Below, piece by piece: positions 1 to 6,770 of a DNA stretch of 64,000 nt. Position 1 is the stretch's first letter. The number at the start of each line of letters is the position of its first letter. Source of the DNA: Lewinella sp. LCG006 (GTDB lineage: Bacteria; Bacteroidota; Bacteroidia; Chitinophagales; Saprospiraceae); contig NZ_CP160680.1 in NCBI RefSeq assembly GCF_040784935.1, forward strand, positions 2,099,501 to 2,163,500, written 5' to 3'. The notes below the pieces were generated by a model. It did no database searches and was not told the DNA's origin. It was given only the letters and a program-made list of their open reading frames with translations. Position numbers and translations under genes: made by a program.

Positions 1-172
1 CCGAACGGTAAAACCGATCCAGATAATCCTCCAAAAAGCGTGGCTGAAAACGCTCGAAAACAAAAAAATCGAAAATGCCAAACCCACGCAACAGGGCTAA
101 ATCATTCAAGCCCAATTGAGCCGTCTCTTCCGAAACAATTGCTCCATTTAAGTAACACTTCAGCTTATTCAA
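1..172 (-). CDS. Aminotransferase class IV (partial, N-terminal part)
   Basis: The reverse strand from 172 down to the window edge reads as an open frame beginning KCYLNGAIVSEE, then LLRGFGIFDFFVFERF. This matches the N-terminus of PLP fold-type IV aminotransferases (branched-chain or D-amino-acid aminotransferase, or PabC lyase), where the RGFGIFDFF block is characteristic. Only about 57 residues are present; the catalytic Lys and PLP-binding segments lie outside the window. No ATG is available in frame, so I chose the TTG at 170-172, giving M-N-K-L-K-C-Y. Substrate cannot be decided. It is divergent from the pseudouridine synthase. Confidence 0.72.
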   Translation of the reverse strand, partial: MNKLKCYLNGAIVSEETAQLGLNDLALLRGFGIFDFFVFERFQPRFLEDYLDRFYRS

Positions 173-258
173 GGTTCTTATTTGCTTTATTTGCCGAAAT
201 ATACCGGTAAAAACCGGATGTTTGCAGTAATTTAACCCCGCTTGTCAAAAAAAGAAAT

Positions 259-945
259 ATGGACGATTATATTGCCATTGGTGATCAGGTGCTTTATAAC
301 AATCACCATTTGGTAGCTTTTAATAAGCCCAACGGGGTGCCCGTTCAGCCAGATCAGACGGAGGATCCCTCCTTGTTACAGCTGGGCTCGACCTACTGCA
401 AGACATCCTTGCATCTCATTCATCGCATTGATCGTCCGGTGAGTGGCCTGGTGCTTTTCGCTAAACGCAAGGACGCGATGCAGGCACTGCACGAACAGTT
501 TCGGGAGCGTACCGTCAAGAAAACCTACCTCGCGATTGTCGCTCAGGAGCCTCCGGCCAATGAGGGAGAATTGGTACATTACCTAAAGAAAAAGAAGGGA
601 AAATACCAAACGGAAGTGCTGGATCAACCAGCTCCCGAAGCCATTGAAGCACGCCTTAATTATAGTGTTCTAGGAAAAAGTGATCGTTATTGCTTATTGC
701 AAATCGACCTGCAAACCGGGCGCTATCACCAGATCAGGGCGCAACTCGCTCATATTGGTTGCCCCATCAGAGGCGATGCTAAATATGGGTTCCGCCGCCG
801 AAATCCAGACCGCAGCATTGACTTGCACGCCTGGCAGTTGTGGTTCAATCACCCACGCACCAACAAGGCAGAGCATATTGTCGCAGCTCCTCCAGCCAAC
901 CCACTGTGGGAGGCCTTCAAAATCCCTACGCCCTGGGAAGAGTAG
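259..945 (+). CDS. RluA/RsuA-superfamily RNA pseudouridine synthase
   Basis: Isomerises uridine to pseudouridine in rRNA or tRNA. The catalytic block HRIDRPVSGLVLF places the nucleophilic Asp at about residue 58. FNKPNGVPV near the N-terminus and the downstream YHQIRAQLAHIG and GDAKYG motifs are also typical of the RluA fold. At 228 aa it lacks the N-terminal S4 domain, as in TruC/RluC-like short members common in Bacteroidota. The target uridine cannot be assigned. ATG start, monocistronic; no clear promoter box was seen upstream. Confidence 0.9.
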   Translation: MDDYIAIGDQVLYNNHHLVAFNKPNGVPVQPDQTEDPSLLQLGSTYCKTSLHLIHRIDRPVSGLVLFAKRKDAMQALHEQFRERTVKKTYLAIVAQEPPANEGELVHYLKKKKGKYQTEVLDQPAPEAIEARLNYSVLGKSDRYCLLQIDLQTGRYHQIRAQLAHIGCPIRGDAKYGFRRRNPDRSIDLHAWQLWFNHPRTNKAEHIVAAPPANPLWEAFKIPTPWEE

Positions 946-1010
946 TGTGGCGTCAAGTTTGAAATTCCGGGTTGATGCTTGGTGATTTGAGCGTTGCACT
1001 TGGCGGGTGG

Positions 1011-1060
1011 TGCTCATCCCGATCCTCGGGACGGCTGCCGCCGACGCAGTCGGCACCACC
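1011..1060 (+). repeat. Dispersed ~50 bp intergenic repeat, copy 1
   Basis: The segment GATCCTCGGGACGGCTGCCG followed by CCGACGCAGT recurs, with a few changes, on the opposite strand at about 54498-54545. Both copies lie in non-coding DNA and carry a CGGGACGGC-type palindromic core. A short ORF on the reverse strand across it is not credible. Confidence 0.6.
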
Positions 1061-1140
1061 GTGAGTGCTAGCGAACACCAGCGGCCCTGAGTGAAAATGT
1101 AAAAACCAAGCTCTTAACAAACCACTAGAACTGTTTAACT

Positions 1141-1148
1141 TATCTTTG
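1141..1148 (+). promoter_or_regulatory. -7 promoter box for rsmG (TATCTTTG)
   Basis: TATCTTTG matches the Bacteroidota housekeeping -7 consensus TAnnTTTG. It ends 24 bases before the chosen rsmG ATG, a spacing shared by several other genes here. A longer rsmG frame starting at a TTG inside this box is therefore unlikely. No clear -33 element was seen. Confidence 0.65.
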
Positions 1149-1172
1149 CCCATAAATATTCCTCGATTAAGT

Positions 1173-1802
1173 ATGGAAGCTATTAAAGCCTATTTTCCTG
1201 ATTTGTCCTCCGACCAACTTGCACTGTTGGAACAGTTAGATCCGCTCTATCGAGAATGGAACGATAAAATAAACGTGATCTCCCGTAAGGATATTGACAA
1301 TCTCTACCTCCATCATGTTCTTCACAGTCTGGCCATTGCCAAAGTGATCAAGTTTATGCCCGGCGCCAGGGTGTTGGATCTGGGCACAGGAGGAGGCTTT
1401 CCTGGCATTCCGCTAGCGATCCTTTTTCCGGAAACGGAATTCGTTTTGATTGATGGCATCCGTAAAAAAATTACGGTCGTTAATGAAGTAGCTGCTGCGC
1501 TGGGGCTGAAAAACGTGCAAGGTTTTCAGCAGCGGGCCGAAGAACGTAAAGGCAGGTCTTTCGATTTTGTGGTCACCCGCGCCGTCGCTTTGATGGAAAA
1601 AATCGTCCCCTGGAGTCTGCCCCTCATTCGCGACGAACAGCTGCACGCCTTACCCAACGGTATCCTCGCCCTGAAAGGTGGAAACGTCAAAGAAGAACTC
1701 AAAGCGCTACCAAGAGGAACTTACTCGGAAATTTATCCCATCAAGAAAATGTTCACGGAAGAATTCTTTACCGAAAAGTCGGTGGTGTACGTACAGTATT
1801 AA
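1173..1802 (+). CDS. rsmG: 16S rRNA (guanine-N7) methyltransferase RsmG
   Basis: SAM-dependent enzyme that methylates N7 of G527 in 16S rRNA. Motif I, VLDLGTGGGFPG, is at about residues 67-78, and the family block YREWNDKINVISRKD is near residues 26-40. LIDGIRKKITVVNE gives the acidic SAM-ribose contact region. At 209 aa it has the normal family length. The start at 1173 is preferred over an upstream in-frame TTG (1146) because that TTG lies within the -7 box. It appears monocistronic. Confidence 0.95.
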   Translation: MEAIKAYFPDLSSDQLALLEQLDPLYREWNDKINVISRKDIDNLYLHHVLHSLAIAKVIKFMPGARVLDLGTGGGFPGIPLAILFPETEFVLIDGIRKKITVVNEVAAALGLKNVQGFQQRAEERKGRSFDFVVTRAVALMEKIVPWSLPLIRDEQLHALPNGILALKGGNVKEELKALPRGTYSEIYPIKKMFTEEFFTEKSVVYVQY

Positions 1803-1891
1803 TACTATGACAGTGTAATCGTATTTATTTTTTACATATAAATACAAATTAAATGCTGACTGACAGGGTTTTTTACTTGATAAAAAAACGC

Positions 1892-1899
1892 TATATTTG
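1892..1899 (+). promoter_or_regulatory. -7 promoter box (TATATTTG) ahead of a possible small RNA
   Basis: TATATTTG fits TAnnTTTG and has a T-rich stretch about 17 bases upstream, but no protein gene follows on this strand. It would start transcription near 1904, just before a pair of inverted repeats. Confidence 0.45.
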
Positions 1900-1903
1900 T
1901 TAA

Positions 1904-2045
1904 ACGTCAACGACAATTTCCTGTAAAAGGGAGGATTTGAACTCCTGACACTATGAACACTTTCTAAGGAATTGTCAACGATCCACGTTTATGCTTCTTC
2001 CGGGTTATCGTTCAGGTAATCCGGAAGATAAGCTTCGCTTCCTTC
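1904..2045 (+). ncRNA. Candidate small structured RNA
   Basis: A stretch with no credible protein gene follows a good -7 box. The arms GACAATTTCCT (1912-1922) and AAGGAATTGTC (1966-1976) can pair imperfectly and enclose a smaller GGAG/CTCC hairpin. A second hairpin lies at 1997-2027, with CTTCCGG pairing CCGGAAG. There is no U-run, so the 3' end is unclear. No known family (6S, tmRNA, SRP) was recognised; the strand and boundaries are inferred. Confidence 0.3.
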
Positions 2046-2058
2046 CAACTCCTCTCAT

Positions 2059-2628
2059 TCACAGCCCCACAAACGACCCCTTGATCTCAATATTCAGCGT
2101 CTCAGCCGTACGGTTTTTTTGTTGGGTTTTGATGAGGTAGCCGCTTGCTGGCTCATAAGTCATCCAGCTTTTGTTCCCCGCAAGGGCGGTTTCTGTTTGG
2201 CTGACAATGTCAATTTTTTCTACGCCACCTTCTTTGTTCATCACCACAAAAAGTTCCTGGGTTTTCAGTTCCGGATCAAGCGAGGTATACTTGATTTGCA
2301 AAGCTCCATCCTGTTGGGTAGAATCGGCGCTGTACTTATTTGACCAAGCTGGTCGATTGATATCTGCTTTGCTAAACATGCTGAATTCTCTGGAATAATC
2401 GACCTCCTTGATGAGCTGCTGCTCTTCCTTATCGTTGATGCGAATCTCCTTGTCGAGAGCAATGCTTGCACTTTGCAGCCGTTTTCCTTCTGCTTCAAAA
2501 AACTTTTCCAGCGAGAAGAAGGTATCCTTCCGATCCATCGCCACCTGGGCCTCTTCGGCTTGGTTGCACGATGAGAATACCAAGACCATAGTGAAAATGG
2601 TCGTTGCGCGGTACAAATATTTGCTCAT
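2059..2628 (-). CDS. Hypothetical lipoprotein
   Basis: Predicted lipoprotein of 189 aa. The N-terminus has a positively charged start, a hydrophobic core and the lipobox VFSSC, so it should be anchored in the outer or inner membrane after signal peptidase II cleavage. The rest is hydrophilic with a helical, lysine/glutamate-rich first half and a beta-prone second half (LFVVMNKEGGVEKIDIVSQ). No family was recognised. It lies downstream of gpmI on the same strand with a 62-base gap, so cotranscription is possible. Bacteroidota have many orphan lipoproteins of this kind. Confidence 0.75.
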   Translation of the reverse strand: MSKYLYRATTIFTMVLVFSSCNQAEEAQVAMDRKDTFFSLEKFFEAEGKRLQSASIALDKEIRINDKEEQQLIKEVDYSREFSMFSKADINRPAWSNKYSADSTQQDGALQIKYTSLDPELKTQELFVVMNKEGGVEKIDIVSQTETALAGNKSWMTYEPASGYLIKTQQKNRTAETLNIEIKGSFVGL

Positions 2629-2690
2629 TACTGTTAATTTATTCGAATTGAAACGCCGTGTTTATCCTGACGTCGAAGTGAAAACCACTG

Positions 2691-4229
2691 CTATTTTTGT
2701 TTGATCAGTGGCCGACCATCCATTTCGGGTGGCGCAGGTACGCCCATCATCCAAAGCAGCGTTGGGGCCACATCTCCGAGCTTTCCATCATTCAGTTCCC
2801 AACTACCGGGTCTTTGGTTAACAAAAATACAAGGCACCAGGTTTTTGGTATGCGCGGTATTCGGCGTGCCATCTTCATTGATCAGGTAATCCGAATTGCC
2901 GTGATCGGCAATTACAATCGCTTCGTAACCGTATTCACGACCCGTTTCGAGCAGCCTGCCCAAACACTCATCTACGGTTTCCGCAGCAATCATAGCGGCG
3001 GAGAACACACCCGTATGCCCCACCATATCCGTATTGGCATAATTGAGGCAGATAAAATCGGGTTGATTGGCTTTGATGTCCGCAATGATGGCATCGGTGA
3101 TCCCGTGCGCGCTCATTTCCGGCTTGAGGTCATAAGTAGCCACTTCCTTTGGAGAAGGAATCAGTAGGCGACGCTCATTTTCAAAAGGTTCTTCGCGGCC
3201 ACCGTTAAAGAAAAAGGTGACGTGTGCGTATTTCTCGGTTTCGGCAATCCGCACCTGGGTTTTCCCATTGGCGGCCAAGACTTCACCCAGTGTTTTTTCC
3301 AGGTCTTTCTTTTCAAAAAGCACCTCCAGCCCTGTAAAGGTCTCGTCGTAACGCGTCATGGTAAGGTAGCGAACGTCGAGTTTTTTCATGCCGTAATCAG
3401 GAAAATCCTCCTGCGTAAGTACTGCCGAAATTTGGCGGGGACGATCGGTACGGAAATTAAAGCACAACAATACATCGCCGTCTTTTAGAGAGGGTGGCGT
3501 TTCCCCTTCTGTATTGATCACCACTGTAGGCTGGATAAATTCATCCGTCTCCCCGGCTGCATAACGCTCTTTGAGGGTTGCAATGATATCACTGGTCTTT
3601 CCACCTTCTCCCTTTACGATCAGGTCATAAGCGAGCTTGATGCGCTCCCAACGCTTGTCGCGATCCATCGCAAAATAACGGCCAATGACGGTAGCAAGGC
3701 GGGTGTGCTTCCCGTTGAGGTGACTAAGCAAGGTTTGTAGGTAGTCTTTTCCTCCTTCGGGAGAAGTATCCCGTCCGTCCGTAAAGGCATGGATAAAAGT
3801 TTTATCGTGACCTGTTGCTTCAATGATATCCGCCAAGGCTAGCAAATGATTCAACTGAGAGTGTACCCCGCCGTCAGAGACCAAGCCCATCAAGTGGATA
3901 GCCTTGCCATTTTCTTTCGCGTAAGCAATGGCGCTTTGCAACTTCTCGTTACGGGCCAGCTCCCCCTCCCGAATAGCTTTGTTGATGCGCGCTAGCTCTT
4001 GATAGACCACCCGGCCAGCACCAATATTCAAATGCCCCACTTCCGAATTTCCCATCTGGCCTTCCGGCAAACCCACCTCTTCACCATAAGTCACCAGGGT
4101 ACTATGGGGGGCATTTTGCCATAGTTCATCAAAAACGGGTGTATTGGCTTGCGCAATGGCATCGGCACCCGGCACTTGGCCCAAGCCCCAACCATCAAGG
4201 ATAATCAACATTGCTTTTTTAGTGCTCAT
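2691..4229 (-). CDS. gpmI: 2,3-bisphosphoglycerate-independent phosphoglycerate mutase
   Basis: Interconverts 3- and 2-phosphoglycerate in glycolysis/gluconeogenesis using a phosphoserine intermediate and two Mn2+ ions. Visible signatures: LIILDGWG with metal ligand Asp12 at the N-terminus, GQMGNSEVGHLNIGAG with catalytic Ser62 at the canonical position, HAFTDGRDT, and the C-terminal metal motifs YANTDMVGHTG and IADHGN. The 512 aa length is typical of the alkaline-phosphatase-superfamily enzyme. A TATATTTG box lies 27 bases upstream of the ATG. Confidence 0.97.
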   Translation of the reverse strand: MSTKKAMLIILDGWGLGQVPGADAIAQANTPVFDELWQNAPHSTLVTYGEEVGLPEGQMGNSEVGHLNIGAGRVVYQELARINKAIREGELARNEKLQSAIAYAKENGKAIHLMGLVSDGGVHSQLNHLLALADIIEATGHDKTFIHAFTDGRDTSPEGGKDYLQTLLSHLNGKHTRLATVIGRYFAMDRDKRWERIKLAYDLIVKGEGGKTSDIIATLKERYAAGETDEFIQPTVVINTEGETPPSLKDGDVLLCFNFRTDRPRQISAVLTQEDFPDYGMKKLDVRYLTMTRYDETFTGLEVLFEKKDLEKTLGEVLAANGKTQVRIAETEKYAHVTFFFNGGREEPFENERRLLIPSPKEVATYDLKPEMSAHGITDAIIADIKANQPDFICLNYANTDMVGHTGVFSAAMIAAETVDECLGRLLETGREYGYEAIVIADHGNSDYLINEDGTPNTAHTKNLVPCIFVNQRPGSWELNDGKLGDVAPTLLWMMGVPAPPEMDGRPLIKQK

Positions 4230-4256
4230 CGTCTGCTAAGTATAGGTTATTGTGCC

Positions 4257-4264
4257 CAAATATA
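4257..4264 (-). promoter_or_regulatory. -7 promoter box for gpmI (TATATTTG on the minus strand)
   Basis: CAAATATA on the plus strand is TATATTTG on the minus strand, matching TAnnTTTG, with 27 bases between the box and the gpmI ATG. Confidence 0.6.
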
Positions 4265-4302
4265 AGCACTTAGTGTAAATAAAACACTTAACCAAAGTGC
4301 TT
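4264..4302. repeat. Nested inverted repeat in the gpmI upstream region
   Basis: AAGCACTT (4264-4271) and AAGTGCTT (4295-4302) are perfect arms, and TTAGTGT/ACACTTAA pair inside them. It lies just upstream of the gpmI -7 box, where an operator would sit. A regulatory role is inferred only from position. Confidence 0.45.
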
Positions 4303-4323
4303 GTCTTTCAGGAAAATTGTTCT

Positions 4324-4331
4324 TACTTTTG
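4324..4331 (+). promoter_or_regulatory. Possible -7 box (TACTTTTG) for the DUF4783 gene
   Basis: TACTTTTG fits TAnnTTTG and has TTG about 17 bases upstream. It would give a leader of nearly 200 bases that contains a 10-bp hairpin (GAAAAATGTG/CACATTTTTC, about 4440-4470). The leader is unusually long, so confidence is modest. Confidence 0.35.
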
Positions 4332-4527
4332 GGATATGCTTGAGCAATGAAAGACCATTGCCGCTCGTTATTACCCCGCTACAGCTGCAAACTAGCCCTG
4401 TAGCCTGCGTCACTGCAACTATTCAAACTATCTCGCCTATTGAAAAATGTGACCTGCAAGCACATTTTTCGTCTAATTCACGAAGTAAAGTTACTGGTTA
4501 TATTACCAATAACTTAAAATCGAGCTT

Positions 4528-4908
4528 ATGAAACAGTTGTTGTTTGTTCTAATGTTATCTCCCATTGTGACTTTCGCCCAGAGCGGAATGTCCCAAATTA
4601 CGGCTGCACTAAACAGCGGTGATATGGAAACATTGGGCACTTATTTCGATGAATCACTGGAGCTTTCCATCCTCGAAGAAGAGGGAATTTACAATAAAGC
4701 CCAGGCTTTACAAAAGGTCAAGCGATTTCTTGGCCAGAATACCGTTAGTTCTTTTACCGAGGTGCACCAGGGAGCTTCCCGAAGCAGTGATTCCCAGTAC
4801 GTGATTGGTAATATGAAAACCAGTGGTGGTACTTACCGCGTGTATTTGTATCTCACCAATCGGAACGGAAAAATGATTATCCAGGAATTTCGCTTCGACA
4901 GCGAATGA
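4528..4908 (+). CDS. DUF4783-family secreted protein
   Basis: A 126 aa protein with a clear signal peptide (KQLLFVLMLSPIVTFAQ, cleavage after the AQ) and an NTF2-like small alpha+beta domain. The pattern ITAALNSGDMETLGTYFDES, then VKRFLGQN, and a beta-rich C-terminus (YRVYLYLTNRNGKMIIQEFRFD) fits the DUF4783 family of Bacteroidota, whose function is unknown. The cone-shaped NTF2 fold suggests ligand binding or a periplasmic scaffold, but no catalytic residues can be named. A strong terminator follows. Confidence 0.8.
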   Translation: MKQLLFVLMLSPIVTFAQSGMSQITAALNSGDMETLGTYFDESLELSILEEEGIYNKAQALQKVKRFLGQNTVSSFTEVHQGASRSSDSQYVIGNMKTSGGTYRVYLYLTNRNGKMIIQEFRFDSE

Positions 4909-4961
4909 ATTTCCTCGTAAACTACAAGTGAACCGTAAATTGATTTCACCGGTTCCCCTTG

Positions 4962-4998
4962 AAAACACCCGCTTCTCAGCATGAGAAGCGGGTGTTTT
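4962..4998 (+). terminator. Rho-independent terminator after the DUF4783 gene
   Basis: A perfect 13-bp GC-rich stem (ACACCCGCTTCTC/GAGAAGCGGGTGT) with a short loop, flanked by A-rich and T-rich tracts, so it can work on both strands. It lies about 55 bases after the stop codon. Confidence 0.88.
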
Positions 4999-5015
4999 CT
5001 ATTAGCTGAAGTAGG

Positions 5016-5085
5016 GAATTGATGCTTCCTCCTCTAATATCTCTCGACCCTTTACCAAAAGGGCGCGAAGCAGCCCGCATCTTAA
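5016..5085 (+). repeat. Dispersed ~70 bp intergenic repeat, copy 1
   Basis: Begins GGAATTGATGCTTCC, continues with a pyrimidine-rich stretch and ends GGGCGCGAAGCAGCCCGCAT. A close copy lies at 12608-12680, and partial copies at about 10291-10310 (reverse) and 10445-10500. All are intergenic and the core GGGC...GCCC is palindromic. Confidence 0.65.
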
Positions 5086-5097
5086 TACTATTAGCGT

Positions 5098-5105
5098 TAT
5101 CTTTG
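5098..5105 (+). promoter_or_regulatory. -7 promoter box for rlmN (TATCTTTG)
   Basis: TATCTTTG ends only 4 bases before the first in-frame ATG (5110) but 28 bases before the second (5134). Other genes here have 24-27 bases from box to ATG, which favours 5134 as the rlmN start unless the mRNA is leaderless. Confidence 0.65.
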
Positions 5106-5133
5106 TGCTATGAATACCAAGGCATCCATACAA

Positions 5134-6165
5134 ATGGACATTCGCAAACTCAGCTTAGACGACCTCAAGGTGGTTATGCAAGAGTTGGGGCAAGCAGGCT
5201 TTCGCGCCAAACAAGTCTATGAATGGCTCTGGCAGAAAGGTGCCCGTTCCTTTGCGGAAATGACCAACCTTTCGAAAGCGCTCCGCGAGCAACTAGAGGA
5301 AGCTTACCGAATCAATGCCATCACAGAAGACAAGGTACAGCACAGTGCGGATGGGACAATCAAGTCGAGATTTCGCTTGCACGATGGGCACCTCATTGAG
5401 TCGGTATTGATCCCAGTGCCGGATGATAATCGTTTCACGGTTTGTGTTTCCAGCCAAGTGGGTTGTAGCCTCACTTGTAAATTTTGCGCCACGGGCCAGA
5501 TGAAGCGCCTGCGCAATCTTGATGCTGCCGAAATTTTTGACCAGGTGGTTATGGTGAATGAACAGTGCCTGGAAAAATTTGGTCACCCCCTCACCAATAT
5601 CGTCTACATGGGCATGGGAGAACCTCTCCTCGCCTACGCACCCATGCTGGAAAGCATTGAAAAAATCACGGCTCCGGAAGGCTTAAACATGGCTCCCCGC
5701 CGCATCACGGTAAGTACGGCCGGAATTGCCAAAATGATCCGCAAGCTGGCAGACGATGCTACCAAAGTCAACCTGGCACTCAGCTTACACGCTGCCGATG
5801 ATGTCAAGCGGGATGAGATTATGCCCATCAATGAGCAGAACAACCTGGCCATCCTGATGGACGCACTCGAGTATTTCTATCAGCAGACCAAAAATCGGAT
5901 CAGCTACGAATACATCGCTTTTCAGGATTTCAACGACAGCCTGGAAGATGCACACAACCTGCTCCAACTTTGCAAGCGTTTCCCCGTAAGGGTCAATATC
6001 ATCGAATACAACCCCATTGATGGTGCCGACTTCCGTAAAGCGACCGCCCACCGGATCGATGATTTCGCGCGTTACTTGCGCGATCATGGCGTCATGGTTA
6101 CCATCCGGCGCAGCCGGGGGAAAGATATTGACGCTGCTTGTGGGCAGTTAGCGAATAAGGGGTAG
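5134..6165 (+). CDS. rlmN: Dual-specificity 23S rRNA/tRNA adenine-C2 methyltransferase RlmN
   Basis: Radical SAM enzyme that methylates C2 of A2503 in 23S rRNA and A37 in some tRNAs, aiding decoding fidelity. The [4Fe-4S] motif is GCSLTCKFCATGQ (C-x3-C-x2-C, Cys 111/115/118 from this start). Typical features are MGMGEPLLAY, the SAM-binding ITVSTAGIA block and the C-terminal resolving Cys in DIDAACGQL. The ORF opens at 5110 (MNTKASIQM); the internal ATG at 5134 is chosen from promoter spacing. Length, 343 aa, matches the family. Confidence 0.95.
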   Translation: MDIRKLSLDDLKVVMQELGQAGFRAKQVYEWLWQKGARSFAEMTNLSKALREQLEEAYRINAITEDKVQHSADGTIKSRFRLHDGHLIESVLIPVPDDNRFTVCVSSQVGCSLTCKFCATGQMKRLRNLDAAEIFDQVVMVNEQCLEKFGHPLTNIVYMGMGEPLLAYAPMLESIEKITAPEGLNMAPRRITVSTAGIAKMIRKLADDATKVNLALSLHAADDVKRDEIMPINEQNNLAILMDALEYFYQQTKNRISYEYIAFQDFNDSLEDAHNLLQLCKRFPVRVNIIEYNPIDGADFRKATAHRIDDFARYLRDHGVMVTIRRSRGKDIDAACGQLANKG

Positions 6166-6173
6166 GCAGATAA

Positions 6174-6734
6174 TTATTCGCTTCTAAAGTACAGTTCGTA
6201 CACAAAGCGATCGAATAGCTGGCGACCACTAAAAACCAGCGGAGATAAACCGGGCAGATCACTTGCCAAATAGGATTGCATCCCCAAAAGGTCGTCGTCG
6301 CCGAGTAAACTGTCTGCTTGCAAGAGATTGAAATTTGCGGGAAAAGAAGGCTGTCTCACCCAATTGATCAATAAAGAGTCTACGGCATGAGGTAGCGATT
6401 CATGATCTAGTTCTACCAGAAAGAAAGTACAACGGTTTGTTTCTTCAGACGGTATCAACAAGTGGTTGATTGAAAACTTAAGTTCCCTTTTGGTAAAGAT
6501 CAACTGAGGCGTCTTGAATACCCGCAGAATTTCATTGTTCTGATGAAGAAAAGTAAAAAGGAATATCTCATCTTCCTGGGTTGAAATCCTGCTCATGTCT
6601 TCACTCAAGTCCTTGACGACCAAGCTATCAAGATGGATTTTTGTGACTAGTTGTCTTTCTGTGATTACCGGAGTCTTGGCTCGACAGCTACTCAGACCGA
6701 TAATAATAAAGCTGTACCAGAAATACTTAAGCAT
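6174..6734 (-). CDS. Hypothetical lipoprotein
   Basis: Predicted lipoprotein of 186 aa: a hydrophobic N-terminus (YFWYSFIIIGLSSC) provides the lipobox, giving Cys17 as lipidation site. The mature part is hydrophilic with alternating beta-prone segments (EDEIFLFTFLHQNNEILRVF) and an aromatic C-terminus (RFVYELYFRSE). No family was recognised. It converges on rlmN with an 8-base gap and diverges from the ABC1 gene with 36 bases between start codons, so no other gene shares its transcript. Confidence 0.72.
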   Translation of the reverse strand: MLKYFWYSFIIIGLSSCRAKTPVITERQLVTKIHLDSLVVKDLSEDMSRISTQEDEIFLFTFLHQNNEILRVFKTPQLIFTKRELKFSINHLLIPSEETNRCTFFLVELDHESLPHAVDSLLINWVRQPSFPANFNLLQADSLLGDDDLLGMQSYLASDLPGLSPLVFSGRQLFDRFVYELYFRSE

Positions 6735-6770
6735 AATAAGCGTCCTTTGTTAGGTAAATCCTCTCTTGCT

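Noticed and set aside
953-1153. 66-codon reverse-strand ORF between the pseudouridine synthase and rsmG
   Set aside because: It lies over a dispersed repeat and the rsmG promoter and has no coding character.
1930-1952. tRNA T-arm-like sequence (GGATTTGAACTCC)
   Set aside because: The 5-bp T stem does not pair, and no anticodon arm or acceptor stem is found on either strand.
4301-4531. 76-codon ORF on the plus strand between gpmI and the DUF4783 gene
   Set aside because: It overlaps the DUF4783 start, has no family features, and contains hairpin arms and a -7 box; more likely a leader region.
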